From: JAVBTR01 sp031556065
GTDB taxonomy: Bacteria; Bacillota; Clostridia; Christensenellales; Aristaeellaceae
Reading direction: 5' to 3'
Assembly: GCA_031556065.1 (NCBI GenBank)
Contig: JAVBTR010000071.1
Span: 1 to 26,365, forward strand
Length of the DNA stretch: 26,365 nt
The stretch's first letter is position 1. Each line of letters begins with the position of its first letter. Made by a program: the position numbers and the translations under genes. The notes under the pieces were generated by a model. The model made no database searches. It saw nothing but the letters and a program-made list of their open reading frames with translations, and was not told where the DNA came from. Of this stretch, positions 1-8,008 are shown one piece after another.

Positions 1-6
1 ATGAAA

Positions 7-30
7 ATCGGAGGACCGCGGTCCTCCGAT
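7..30. repeat. 24-bp perfect palindrome
   Basis: The two 12-base arms (ATCGGAGGACCG and its complement) abut with no loop, so the site is a perfect palindrome centred between bases 18 and 19. Read on the minus strand it is followed by TTTTCAT, a short T-run, so it could act as a leftward terminator. It could equally be an operator or a 3' hairpin of a gene outside the window. Only the symmetry is certain. Confidence 0.55.
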
Positions 31-55
31 ACCTCCTAGGGTTTGTTGATGGTCT

Positions 56-92
56 GAGCCTGCACATCAAACGGTGTGCAGGCTCTCTTTTT
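56..92 (+). terminator. rho-independent terminator of an upstream rightward gene
   Basis: An 11-bp perfect stem (56-66 with 75-85, GAGCCTGCACA and its complement) encloses an 8-base loop and is followed by TCTTTTT on the plus strand. This is a canonical intrinsic terminator for a plus-strand gene whose body lies left of the window. On the minus strand no T-run follows the stem, so it does not obviously terminate the leftward gene that ends at 99. Confidence 0.75.
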
Positions 93-98
93 AAGTGA

Positions 99-1967
99 TT
101 AAGTTTCAGAATCCGGAGAATAATAGGGAATATTATCTTCGTTTATGATGCGATTATATAGCGCTTCGTTGACGGTACCGGTATCGTTCAGATTCAGTGC
201 GAGTTGCAGCTTCTTGACGGCTTCAACGGTTTGATCATTGTATTTGGTGCCTATTGCGCTAGGATTGTTGACCACCAGATAACCATATTTGTTCAGGATA
301 ATTTTAACGCTCTGCACCGTGGGACTGTCGCTGCCAATACCCAGTGTTGCAAATGATGTATTGGTTGGCGAAGCCGTATCGGTAGGCGAGGCTGTGTCAG
401 TAGGCGAAGCTGTGTCAGTAGGGGAAGCCGTGTCGGTAGGAGAAGCCGTGTCGGTAGGGGACGCCGTGTCGGTAGGCGAGGCCGTGTCCGTAGGGGAAGC
501 CGTATCGGTAGGAGAAGCCGTGTCGGTAGGCGAAGCCGTGTCGGTAGGCGAAGCCGTGTCAGTAGGCGAAGCCGTATCGGTGGCTGTAGCCGTGGCCGTT
601 GCGGTGGCTGTAGCCGTAGCTGTTGCAGTAGGCGTGGCTGTGGGCAACGGTGTAGGTGTGGGGTTCACAGGGGCCTTGGTGTCGTACAGCAGGCGCATGG
701 TATCCCGGTCAGCAGTGCCGGTCACCTTTAGTCCGGCTTGCTTCTGGAAGGCGGAAACCGCGTCGGAGGTTTTGGTGCCGTAGACACCATCCACCGTGCC
801 TAAGCCGTAACCCAGAGCCACTAGGCGTTCTTGCATCATACGGACACGTTCGCCAGTGTTGCCCTTTTTACGGGACTTGTATAGATCGAATTCAGGGGCT
901 TTGGAGCCATAGAGCTTTTCCAAAAGGCTGGAGGAAGCTGTATTGGATTCGGAATACCCGGCCTGATCCTGGAACAGGTGCAGGGCCCGCAAGGTATCGG
1001 CGCCGAAGGAACCGTCTACGCTGCCGACAGGGTAGCTAAGCTTGTTCAAGCGGCTTTGCATGTTTCGCACCCTGCTATTGCTCTGGCCATATTTAACTGC
1101 GGTGTACGCCGAAGAATCATCGGAGGAAGAAGAACTGGTAGACTTAGGGGTGGCAGTAGGGGCCACGTAGGGGGTGGCAGTTGGCGCCACGGTGGGAGGA
1201 ATGGTGGCGGTAGGTGCGGCGGCAGCTACATTTTGCATGTAGGTGTAGGCGCCGGTGGTTTCATCAAAGGCGTAGCAGATAAGATTGCCGTTGACGATAG
1301 ACAGCGCAGATACGCCGGTTTCTGGCAGAGCCACCATGTTCATGGTGCCGGTCTTTAAATCGTAAACAACAGCTTTGTCGGAGGCATCCAGGGCTACCAG
1401 AAGGCCATCGCTCACATACAAGGCAATGGGGGTCATAAAGGCGGGACCGATGGTGGTAATGGCGGAAATATTACTTTGCACCAGGGGATAGGATTTCAAA
1501 ACCACCCCGCCGGTTGTCAGTTCCGCGAAATAGAGCGTATCCAAGGTGGCGCCAGCGGCAACAACATAGGTTGCCACCTGATAGGGATTGCCGTTTAGAG
1601 GAATGGTCAGGGTACCGTTATCCAGGGTGAAGGGGGCCGCCTGGCGCAGACTGTCCAGCTGATCCTGGGTGGGGGTGGCGGATACCAGGCTTGAACCGGA
1701 GCCATCCAGGTTGACGCTGTAAAGGCTGCCGCCGGACGCCACGCAGTACAGAACCGTATCCGTCATGGAAAGGATGTCTGAAATAGCGGTGGGCAGTACC
1801 CTGATCCCTTTGGTTAAGTTATTGATTAAATATAGCTCGTTCTTTTCGCCGATGTAAGCTGTATAATCTGCATTTGTAAGTGATGGGGTGGCCATGGCGA
1901 AGCTTGTGCAGCCCAGGAGAATGGTTAACGCTAGAACGAGGGCTGCAATCTTTTTTGGGGTTGACAT
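99..1967 (-). CDS. secreted protein with three peptidoglycan-binding-like domains and a TASPTD repeat linker
   Basis: The 622-residue protein starts with a signal peptide (positively charged start, hydrophobic stretch about 8-19). It has a possible but atypical lipobox (LLGC, Cys20) and an AMA signal peptidase I-like site just after. Residues about 30-245 contain repeated short strands with DG/NG turns and resemble a beta-propeller-like sensor region; I cannot assign that part firmly. A Pro/Thr/Ala linker follows. Two PG_binding_1-type domains lie at about 291-355 and 365-430, each with the G-x-V-D-G-x-(F/Y)-G signature. Next come a TA-rich stretch, twelve TASPTD hexads (about 463-535) and a third, more divergent PG-binding-like domain (about 540-615). 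GAGGAGGG lies 9 bases upstream of the ATG. No catalytic domain is visible, so a wall-associated structural or binding role is the best inference. Confidence 0.85.
   Translation of the reverse strand: MSTPKKIAALVLALTILLGCTSFAMATPSLTNADYTAYIGEKNELYLINNLTKGIRVLPTAISDILSMTDTVLYCVASGGSLYSVNLDGSGSSLVSATPTQDQLDSLRQAAPFTLDNGTLTIPLNGNPYQVATYVVAAGATLDTLYFAELTTGGVVLKSYPLVQSNISAITTIGPAFMTPIALYVSDGLLVALDASDKAVVYDLKTGTMNMVALPETGVSALSIVNGNLICYAFDETTGAYTYMQNVAAAAPTATIPPTVAPTATPYVAPTATPKSTSSSSSDDSSAYTAVKYGQSNSRVRNMQSRLNKLSYPVGSVDGSFGADTLRALHLFQDQAGYSESNTASSSLLEKLYGSKAPEFDLYKSRKKGNTGERVRMMQERLVALGYGLGTVDGVYGTKTSDAVSAFQKQAGLKVTGTADRDTMRLLYDTKAPVNPTPTPLPTATPTATATATATATATATATDTASPTDTASPTDTASPTDTASPTDTASPTDTASPTDTASPTDTASPTDTASPTDTASPTDTASPTDTASPTNTSFATLGIGSDSPTVQSVKIILNKYGYLVVNNPSAIGTKYNDQTVEAVKKLQLALNLNDTGTVNEALYNRIINEDNIPYYSPDSET
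364..579. repeat. 12 tandem 18-bp coding repeats
   Basis: Twelve consecutive 18-bp units (consensus on the plus strand GTAGGCGAAGCCGTGTCG) encode TASPTD hexads on the minus strand. Units differ mainly at silent or conservative positions: GGC/GGG/GGA, GAA/GAG, GTGTCG/GTATCG/GTGTCA. One unit has GAC instead of GAA. A looser 6-bp GTNGCN repeat continues to about 640 and encodes the Thr-Ala run. Confidence 0.95.
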
Positions 1968-2086
1968 GAATGAAATCCCTCCTCGTTTTGATCTTCATAT
2001 ATTCAGACGGAATAGAGAGGGGGATTGTTCTTTTCGGAAACAGCAATTTACATTTGTTACAAAAAATGGTTTTCTTTAGGCAGCAT

Positions 2087-2126
2087 GCAAGAACCCCTTT
2101 CGTTTGAAAGCGAAAGGGGTTCTTGC
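2087..2126. other. 16-bp perfect stem-loop downstream of the rhamnose operon
   Basis: Arms 2087-2102 and 2111-2126 are perfectly complementary (left arm GCAAGAACCCCTTTCG) around an 8-base loop that can itself pair partly. It lies 15 bases past the aldolase stop codon and 119 bases upstream of the start of the 99-1967 gene. No T-run follows on either strand, so it is not a textbook intrinsic terminator. It may protect the 3' end of the rhamnose mRNA or act as a weak terminator. Confidence 0.6.
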
Positions 2127-2141
2127 AAAATAGACCCAATA

Positions 2142-2969
2142 TTAATCCAGAAACTCTTCCCGAATCTGGACGCCGAATTCCTTGGCGATGGCCCGGAGGT
2201 TGTCGTCGGTAATGGTTTGGCGGATGCCCATCCCCATGGAGCAGGCGCGAATGTAGATATCGGCGGCCTTTTCAATGGTGTGCATGAGGCCAAAGCAGTT
2301 AAAATAGGTATCGGCGGAGCAAAAGGTGCCATGGTGAGCCCAGATGGCTACGTCGAAGGTTTCCATTTCCTTGCAGGTGGCCAAGGCAATATCGGAACCG
2401 CCAGGAACCATCCACGGAACAATGGCTACGCCGTTGGGGAACACAACAGGGCATTCGGTGGCGCTTTGCCAAAGCACCCGGGTAAAATCCCTGGAGGTGA
2501 GGGGCAGAACGTAGGTGAGGGCGATAACAGAAGGGGTGTGAGCGTGGTAGATAACCCGATTCTGGCCACCGGTAACCCGCTTGCGCACAGCGTGGTTCAT
2601 AAAGTGGGTAGGGAACTCGCTGGTGGGGCGACCGCCCTGCTCCAAGCCCCAGACGATGCGGTAGCTGTCGCCGCTGCCATTGATCTCCACGATGCAAATG
2701 TTGTTTTCCGGCGCGACGATAATGTTACGGAAGAATTTGCCGGAACCGGTGGCGATAAAGTATTCTCCGCCCAGGCTTCCGTCGCATACGCCGATAGGGG
2801 TCCATTCGCCCAGTTCCGTTTTAAAAAAAGGACGGCATTCGGCTACATCTTCTTCGGACATGCGGTAGGTGAGATTGCCGCCGTTGCGTTCATGGTAGCC
2901 GATCAGCCAGCCATCGTTACAGGTGCGGATAAAGTGGGCAACGCAGATAATATCGGTAATTTTAGGCAT
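2142..2969 (-). CDS. rhaD: rhamnulose-1-phosphate aldolase
   Basis: Class II (zinc) aldolase of 275 residues that cleaves L-rhamnulose 1-phosphate to dihydroxyacetone phosphate and L-lactaldehyde in the cytosol. The length matches the E. coli enzyme (about 274). The metal and catalytic pattern is present with nearly identical numbering: Glu118 (SEFPTHF), His142 and His144 (YHAHTPS), and His212 (WAHHGTF). These correspond to Glu117, His141, His143 and His212 of E. coli RhaD. It is the last gene of the operon, 3 bases after the isomerase gene. No lactaldehyde reductase follows, so that step must be encoded elsewhere. Confidence 0.96.
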   Translation of the reverse strand: MPKITDIICVAHFIRTCNDGWLIGYHERNGGNLTYRMSEEDVAECRPFFKTELGEWTPIGVCDGSLGGEYFIATGSGKFFRNIIVAPENNICIVEINGSGDSYRIVWGLEQGGRPTSEFPTHFMNHAVRKRVTGGQNRVIYHAHTPSVIALTYVLPLTSRDFTRVLWQSATECPVVFPNGVAIVPWMVPGGSDIALATCKEMETFDVAIWAHHGTFCSADTYFNCFGLMHTIEKAADIYIRACSMGMGIRQTITDDNLRAIAKEFGVQIREEFLD

Positions 2970-2972
2970 GAT

Positions 2973-4217
2973 TCAGTTCCTCTTTCCTTTTAATGTTTCT
3001 TCATAAGCGATGATTTCGTCGAACCATTTTTCCGTAGCGGGCACGTTCTGGGTTTGGCAGTATTCTTCCCAAACGGCGCCGAAGGGCAAGGTTTTTATTT
3101 CTTCTTGGAGCATGAAAAGCTTGGTGTTTTCCCCTGTGTCCTGAAGCATGGCCAAATTTTTGTGGGGCATGAGCAGGGCGTAGAGTAGGGCTTTTTGCAT
3201 GTTCCTGGTGCCGATGACCCAGGCAGCTACACGGTTGATGGAAGCATCGAAGAAATCCAGGCCGATAAGGACCTTATCTTGAGCATCGTTGCGGACGATC
3301 TCGCAGGCGATTTCGCGAATCTCATCTTCGAAGCGAACCACGTGGTCGCTGTCCCAGCGAACGGGGCGGGTCACGTGAAGGGGAATCTTATCGAAGAAAC
3401 AAAGAAGGGCGGGAATCTTATCGGAAATGAATTCTGTGGGGTGATAATGGCCGCTGTCTAAAAGATTGTACACGCCGGGATGGGTGGCGGCATAGCTCAT
3501 GTAAAATTCGTTGCTGCCAACGGTGTAGGCTTCCAGGCCCAGGCCGAAAACCTTGCTTTCCACGCAATCGATAACGCCGGGAAGCTTCTGGGCGAAAATC
3601 TCGTCCAGGCTCTTTTGAAGGCGCTTGCGGGGGGTAAGCCGGTCGGCGGGGACATCCTTTAAGCCATCTGGGATCCACACATTGCAGATGCAGTGTGTGT
3701 TTAATTCCTTGGCGAAGTAGGCGGCGATTTGGCGGCAGGCAATGCCATGGCGGACCCAGAAGGAACGGATTTCTTCATCGGGGTTTGATAAGGTGAGGCC
3801 GGCGGCCTTTTCGTGGCTGAAAAAAGTGGGATTGAAATCCAGGCCGATGCCCCGGGCTTTGGCATATTCTACCCAGGGAGCGAAGTGCTCCGGCAAAAGC
3901 TGGTCACGGTCCGGTACGGTGCCTTCTTTAAAAACACCATAGCTGGCGTGCAGGTTTAGGCGTTTGACGCCGGGGATTAAGGACAGGGCCTTGTCGAAAT
4001 CGGCGGTGAGCTCTTGAAAGTTTCTTGCCTTGTAGGGGTAATTGCCGGTGGCCTGAATGCCGCCAGTTAAAGAACCGTCGTTTTCAAAACCGCCTACGTC
4101 ATCCCCCTGCCAGCAGTGAACGCTGATGGGGAAATTAGCCATCTTTTGAATGGCGGCATCGGTATCCACGCCCAACTGAGCGTAGCGGGCTTTGGCCAGA
4201 TCGTATAGTTGGCTCAT
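2973..4217 (-). CDS. rhaA: L-rhamnose isomerase
   Basis: Metal-dependent isomerase of 414 residues (E. coli 419) converting L-rhamnose to L-rhamnulose. Metal and active-site residues are visible: Glu229, Asp254, His257, His281, Asp289, Asp291 and Asp321. Those from 254 on correspond to E. coli Asp267, His270, His294, Asp302, Asp304 and Asp334 with a constant offset of 13. Motifs such as DSGHYHPTEF and HVTRPVRWDSDHV are characteristic. The gene sits between kinase and aldolase genes with 3-base gaps on both sides, implying translational coupling. Confidence 0.97.
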   Translation of the reverse strand: MSQLYDLAKARYAQLGVDTDAAIQKMANFPISVHCWQGDDVGGFENDGSLTGGIQATGNYPYKARNFQELTADFDKALSLIPGVKRLNLHASYGVFKEGTVPDRDQLLPEHFAPWVEYAKARGIGLDFNPTFFSHEKAAGLTLSNPDEEIRSFWVRHGIACRQIAAYFAKELNTHCICNVWIPDGLKDVPADRLTPRKRLQKSLDEIFAQKLPGVIDCVESKVFGLGLEAYTVGSNEFYMSYAATHPGVYNLLDSGHYHPTEFISDKIPALLCFFDKIPLHVTRPVRWDSDHVVRFEDEIREIACEIVRNDAQDKVLIGLDFFDASINRVAAWVIGTRNMQKALLYALLMPHKNLAMLQDTGENTKLFMLQEEIKTLPFGAVWEEYCQTQNVPATEKWFDEIIAYEETLKGKRN

Positions 4218-4220
4218 TGG

Positions 4221-5624
4221 TTAATCCTCCTTAGGTGTGTATAAATTAATATCGAAGCTGGTTTTTATCATATCCCGTGCTTGCTGCAGGGAGGATACTT
4301 CCTTTGTGGCGATCAATTGGGCTATCACGTTTCCAAGGGCAGTGCCTTCGGAAGGGCCTGCATAAACGGGAATGCCTAAATGGTCGGCAATCATTTGATT
4401 GAGATTGCGGTTGTTGCTGCCGCCGCCTACGATGTTCATGGAGTTGAAGTGTTTCCCTGTCATGTTTTCCAGGTCGCGGATGGCGTCCCGGTAGCATAGG
4501 GCCAGGCTTTGGTAAACAGCATAGAGCCATTGGCTTTGGTTTTCGGGCAAGGGATGGCCGCCCTTTTTTAGCAGAGAAGCAATGGCTTCAAGCATGGATT
4601 CAGGGGCCAGAAGGCTTGGGTCGTTGGCATCGAAGGTGCCTTTATAAGCCTTACCCTCCAAAGCTAGATCGGCCATTTGGGCGAAGGTGAATTGATCCAT
4701 CCATTGGGTCCGGAGGGATTGCAAAAGCCATAGCCCCATAATGTTTTTTAGCAGGCGTATCTTGCCCCCATAGCCCCCTTCGTTGGTAAAGCCCGCCTCC
4801 ATGGCGGCTTTTGCCAGGTAAGGGGTATCGGTTTCAATGCCCAGAAGACTCCAGGTGCCGCTGGAAAGGTACACCGCGTTTTCATCCCTGGCGGGGACGG
4901 CCATGTAGGCGCTGCCGGTATCGTGGGTGGCGGGAAGGATGACTGTGGCGGTGAATCCCACTTCCTTGGCAATTGCCCCGGATAAGGGCCCCAGAAGACT
5001 GGCGGGAGGCAGAAGGGGGGCGGAGAAAAGGGCAGGATCGATCCCCGCGGCAGCAAGGATGGTTTGATCCCAGGTGCGGGTGCTGGCATTTAAAAGCCCT
5101 GTGGTAGAGGCATTGGTGTATTCGTTTGCCTTGATCCCCGTGAGAAGGAAATTTAGGTAATCGGGCATCATCAGAAAGGTTTTTGCTTTTGAAAGGGTCT
5201 GCTTGTCTTCCGCTAAAAGCTGGTAGATGGTGTTGAAGGGTTGCTTGGCAATGCCTGCGATGGCATAGTATTCATCGTAAGACAGGGTGCGTTCCAGGTA
5301 TTTATCCATATCCTTGGTGCGGCTGTCCCGATAGGCCACGGTTTGGCCCATAAGCTGGCCGTCTTCATCCAGCAGGGCATAATCCACCCCCCAGGTATCG
5401 ATACCAATGGTATCGGGGGTTTCGTTGGCCTCCTTGCATTTTTTAAGGCCTTTAATGATTTCCGCGAAAAGCTGCTGGTTTTCCCATACCAAGCGGCCAT
5501 CTTTTTCCACACTTCCGTTTTTGAAGCGGTGCATTTCTTTTAACAAAAGTTGACCATTTTGAAGTTGGCCAAGCATGAGCCTGCCGCTGGATGCACCGAT
5601 GTCTACTGCCAGGTGTTTCAACAT
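4221..5624 (-). CDS. rhaB: rhamnulokinase
   Basis: FGGY-family sugar kinase of 467 residues that phosphorylates L-rhamnulose at O1 using ATP. Seen in the sequence: the N-terminal phosphate-binding segment VDIGASSGRLMLG, the substrate-domain segment IDTWGVDYALLD, the ATP-domain segment PATHDTGSAY, and the C-terminal adenosine motif VGGGSNN. First gene of the rhamnose operon. AGGAGGAG lies 6 bases upstream of the ATG, and a -10 TATAAT plus a possible operator lie in the 82-base gap behind the regulator gene. Confidence 0.96.
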   Translation of the reverse strand: MLKHLAVDIGASSGRLMLGQLQNGQLLLKEMHRFKNGSVEKDGRLVWENQQLFAEIIKGLKKCKEANETPDTIGIDTWGVDYALLDEDGQLMGQTVAYRDSRTKDMDKYLERTLSYDEYYAIAGIAKQPFNTIYQLLAEDKQTLSKAKTFLMMPDYLNFLLTGIKANEYTNASTTGLLNASTRTWDQTILAAAGIDPALFSAPLLPPASLLGPLSGAIAKEVGFTATVILPATHDTGSAYMAVPARDENAVYLSSGTWSLLGIETDTPYLAKAAMEAGFTNEGGYGGKIRLLKNIMGLWLLQSLRTQWMDQFTFAQMADLALEGKAYKGTFDANDPSLLAPESMLEAIASLLKKGGHPLPENQSQWLYAVYQSLALCYRDAIRDLENMTGKHFNSMNIVGGGSNNRNLNQMIADHLGIPVYAGPSEGTALGNVIAQLIATKEVSSLQQARDMIKTSFDINLYTPKED

Positions 5625-5656
5625 GATATGCTCCTCCTAAGCCTTGAGCTGAATTG

Positions 5657-5691
5657 ATTATAGCATATTCCTACGTCCTTAAAATAGGACG
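5657..5691 (-). promoter_or_regulatory. rhamnose operon promoter with inverted-repeat operator candidate
   Basis: On the minus strand a consensus TATAAT lies at 5657-5662, 32 bases upstream of the kinase start. No good -35 hexamer exists at 16-18 bases; the best options are TTTTAA or ATTTTA. An 18-base inverted repeat, CGTCCT-N6-AGGACG (5674-5691), covers exactly that -35 position. A poor -35 overlaid by a symmetric site is what an activator-dependent promoter would show. The repeat could instead be a weak hairpin ending the regulator transcript. Confidence 0.55.
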
Positions 5692-5706
5692 GGATTTGAC
5701 TAAAAA

Positions 5707-6675
5707 CTACAACCTGTTTAAACCCTGACGGTAACCCTTAGGACTGATGCCATATTTGGATTCGAACAGAGAATAGAAGTAGCTGGAATTTTGGTAGCCC
5801 ACCGCCTGCAGTATTTCCAACACGCTCAGGCGGGTGCTTAAAAGCAAATCCGCTGCTTTTTCAAGGCGCTTGTCTTGCAAAAGCTTATTGTAGCTAAGCC
5901 CTGTGCCTTCCTTGACCACACGGCTTAAGTAGGAGGTGGAAACCTTGAACCTGGCGGCGATGGCGCTGAGGCTTGCATCTTTATAATGGCTTTCGATTTC
6001 AGAAAGCACAGAAAGCACAATGGCGCTGGGCTTAGGCTCATCCCTGCCCAGGCTGGCCTTATCGGTATGGTTTAAAAGGTGCAAAAACAATAGCCCCATG
6101 GCCACCTGATCGATCCTGCGGTGGTTTTGCTCTTCATTGATGAGGGTGGCGATCATGCTTTCCATAATGCTTTGAATGGCGGCCACCTGGGTAACCTTGA
6201 AATGCAAGAAGGATACGTCTGTATCCTGGGTGCGAAGGGCATTTGAAATAAAGCGGTTTAGGATATTGTCTGTTCCTACCATGGGCAACACTGCATCGAA
6301 AAAGGCGGGGAGGACAATCATGTTCACGGCAATATCCGCTTCCCCGGCGGCATCTATGCCATGGGCAGCGTGCTGGTTAAGCAAGAGTAGTTCGCCCTTT
6401 TTTAAGGTGAGCCGCTGGCTATGGTTGATGGTATGCACGGTTTCGCCGGATACCATGTACATCAGTTCCACATAATTATGCTTGTGGCTGGGAAAAGCGA
6501 TAAAGCGGGTGTGGGGCCGAAGGGTGATCAGCTGACCTTGCTTTAATAGACGGTTGGCATCGATAATGAAGGCAGGGGAGGATGAATACAGCTCCTTTTG
6601 CAGGGCACTGCCGGATAAAATAGCCGCCTCTTCTTTTGTAACACGGCTGATCCTCTCTAAAATGGCCTGGTTCAA
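5707..6675 (-). CDS. AraC-family regulator, probable L-rhamnose operon activator
   Basis: 322 residues. The N-terminal part (about 50-135) is an AraC-type cupin sensing domain with the SHKHNYVELMYMVSGE strand pair and the GELLLLNQHAAHGI motif. The C-terminal part (about 222-320) is a double helix-turn-helix with NSSYFYSLFESKYGISPKGYR, the hallmark second helix. The start is TTG, supported by GAGGAGGGG about 6 bases upstream; no ATG is better placed. It lies immediately upstream of the rhamnose genes on the same strand and divergent from a sugar permease, so RhaR/RhaS-like control of both is inferred. The inducer is not shown by the sequence. Confidence 0.9.
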   Translation of the reverse strand: MNQAILERISRVTKEEAAILSGSALQKELYSSSPAFIIDANRLLKQGQLITLRPHTRFIAFPSHKHNYVELMYMVSGETVHTINHSQRLTLKKGELLLLNQHAAHGIDAAGEADIAVNMIVLPAFFDAVLPMVGTDNILNRFISNALRTQDTDVSFLHFKVTQVAAIQSIMESMIATLINEEQNHRRIDQVAMGLLFLHLLNHTDKASLGRDEPKPSAIVLSVLSEIESHYKDASLSAIAARFKVSTSYLSRVVKEGTGLSYNKLLQDKRLEKAADLLLSTRLSVLEILQAVGYQNSSYFYSLFESKYGISPKGYRQGLNRL

Positions 6676-6697
6676 TTAATCCCCTCCTCACAGGCAA

Positions 6698-6727
6698 ATT
6701 ATAGCATAAGATGACCTGCGCTTTCAA
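6698..6727 (-). promoter_or_regulatory. promoter of the AraC-type regulator gene
   Basis: On the minus strand TTGAAA (6722-6727), an 18-base spacer and a perfect TATAAT (6698-6703) precede the TTG start. The -35 element directly abuts the -35 of the divergent permease promoter. Confidence 0.65.
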
Positions 6728-6756
6728 TTGACAAAAGCCCTTTGCAAGACTAGAAT
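6728..6756 (+). promoter_or_regulatory. promoter of the permease/two-component operon
   Basis: A perfect TTGACA (6728-6733), 17-base spacer and TAGAAT (6751-6756) form a near-consensus sigma-A promoter. Its 5' edge touches the -35 of the divergent regulator promoter. Confidence 0.75.
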
Positions 6757-6787
6757 GGGAAGGATTATGGCTATGGAGGCTTAAATA

Positions 6788-8008
6788 ATGTTATCCATGT
6801 TTAAAAACCTGACAGCGGCACAAAAACGGATTCTCACAGCCTGTTTCTTCGCTTTTTTTACCAACGGCACCATGACATTGATGATGGGCTCTTCTTTGCC
6901 GGATATGTCCCTGGCCTATGGCCTTAGCAACACCCAGGGAGGGATGATCATTTCGGGCCATTCCATTGGTAATATGGCGGCAGGGTTTTTAAGTGGACTG
7001 GTACCCCTCTTATTGGGCCGAAAAAGAAGCATTATGACCTTATGCCTTTTTGTTGTGTTGGGGTTTAGCATGATGGCTGCTAACGGCAATCCCTATTGGC
7101 TGCTTCTGGCCGCCATTTTTACGGGCATTGGCCGGGGCAGCATTACCAATTTCAACAATGCTACGGTGAACAGGGCTTCCGCCGGAAGCCCTGTGGCGTC
7201 CAATCTGCTCCATTGCTTTTTTGCGGCAGGCGCCTTTACAGCGCCCATTGTGTTCAGGTTTTTAAGCGGCCCCTTTGGCTGGCGGGTGCCTCTTTTTTAT
7301 GCCATCGGGCTGGCTGTGTGCGCCTTTATTCTGTATTCAAGAATGGAATTGGAGGACGATCACCCGGACCGCAAGGACAAAAGGCAATCCACCCTGGTGT
7401 TTGTGAAAAACCCTTCCTTTTTGATTCTTGCCATGATGATGTTCTTTTACCTGTGCTCGGAATATTCTATTAACGGCTGGCTGGTAACGTATCTGCAAAA
7501 CAAGGCGGCCCTGGTGGCTGTTCTGGGGGCGGGGGATGGGATCAAGGCTTACAGCCAGACCATGGCCACAGTACTGTGGATCGTGATTTTGATCGGGCGG
7601 TTGACTTGCGCGGCCCTTAGCACTAAAATAGAACAAAAGAAGCTAATGCTGATGACGGCCATCGGAGCGGCAATGTTTTTCGCGTTGCTGCTAACGCAGA
7701 ACACCGTGCCCTTTGTAACCTTAAGCGTTGTCGGTGTGGGGTTTTGTCTGGCAGGGATTTGCCCGATGATCTATTCCTGCGCAAGTCCCTTTACCAATAC
7801 TTACCCCATGGCCACCAGTGTTTTACTGGCTATCGGCTCTGCCGGCTCGATCCTGATGCCGACTATCGTAGGGGCGGCAGCAGACAAATTTGGTTTTACC
7901 GGCGGCATGAGCAGCATTTTGGTGACCATAGGCCTGCTGGTGGTGTGCGCTGTAATGAATGTGTTGATAAAGACCCGTTTGCATAAGGACACGGAAGTGG
8001 TGGGATAG
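6788..8008 (+). CDS. MFS transporter, FucP-like sugar permease (candidate rhamnose importer)
   Basis: 406 residues with about 12 hydrophobic segments, beginning at about residue 15. It has the MFS A-motif-like loop between TM2 and TM3 (LLGRKRSIM) and a glycine-rich TM4/TM5 region (FTGIGRGSITNFNNATVN) resembling FucP-family proton/sugar symporters. GGAGG lies 8 bases upstream of the ATG. The rhamnose operon has no other transporter beside it, and this gene faces its regulator across a 112-base divergent promoter region, so rhamnose or fucose uptake is inferred. A distinct MFS substrate is possible. The stop codon directly abuts the next start. Confidence 0.8.
   Translation: MLSMFKNLTAAQKRILTACFFAFFTNGTMTLMMGSSLPDMSLAYGLSNTQGGMIISGHSIGNMAAGFLSGLVPLLLGRKRSIMTLCLFVVLGFSMMAANGNPYWLLLAAIFTGIGRGSITNFNNATVNRASAGSPVASNLLHCFFAAGAFTAPIVFRFLSGPFGWRVPLFYAIGLAVCAFILYSRMELEDDHPDRKDKRQSTLVFVKNPSFLILAMMMFFYLCSEYSINGWLVTYLQNKAALVAVLGAGDGIKAYSQTMATVLWIVILIGRLTCAALSTKIEQKKLMLMTAIGAAMFFALLLTQNTVPFVTLSVVGVGFCLAGICPMIYSCASPFTNTYPMATSVLLAIGSAGSILMPTIVGAAADKFGFTGGMSSILVTIGLLVVCAVMNVLIKTRLHKDTEVVG

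Noticed and set aside
364..579. Regular repeats that could suggest a CRISPR array
   Set aside because: The units are directly tandem with no spacers and lie in frame inside a coding sequence.
289..783. Open plus-strand frame of 164 codons rich in VGEAVS repeats
   Set aside because: It is the antisense image of the TASPTD repeat. The 18-bp unit keeps several frames open, and there is no ribosome site or promoter for it.
2025..2993. Long plus-strand frame of 322 codons
   Set aside because: It lies opposite rhaD, whose catalytic residues are all present. The frame is open only through codon bias of the true gene.
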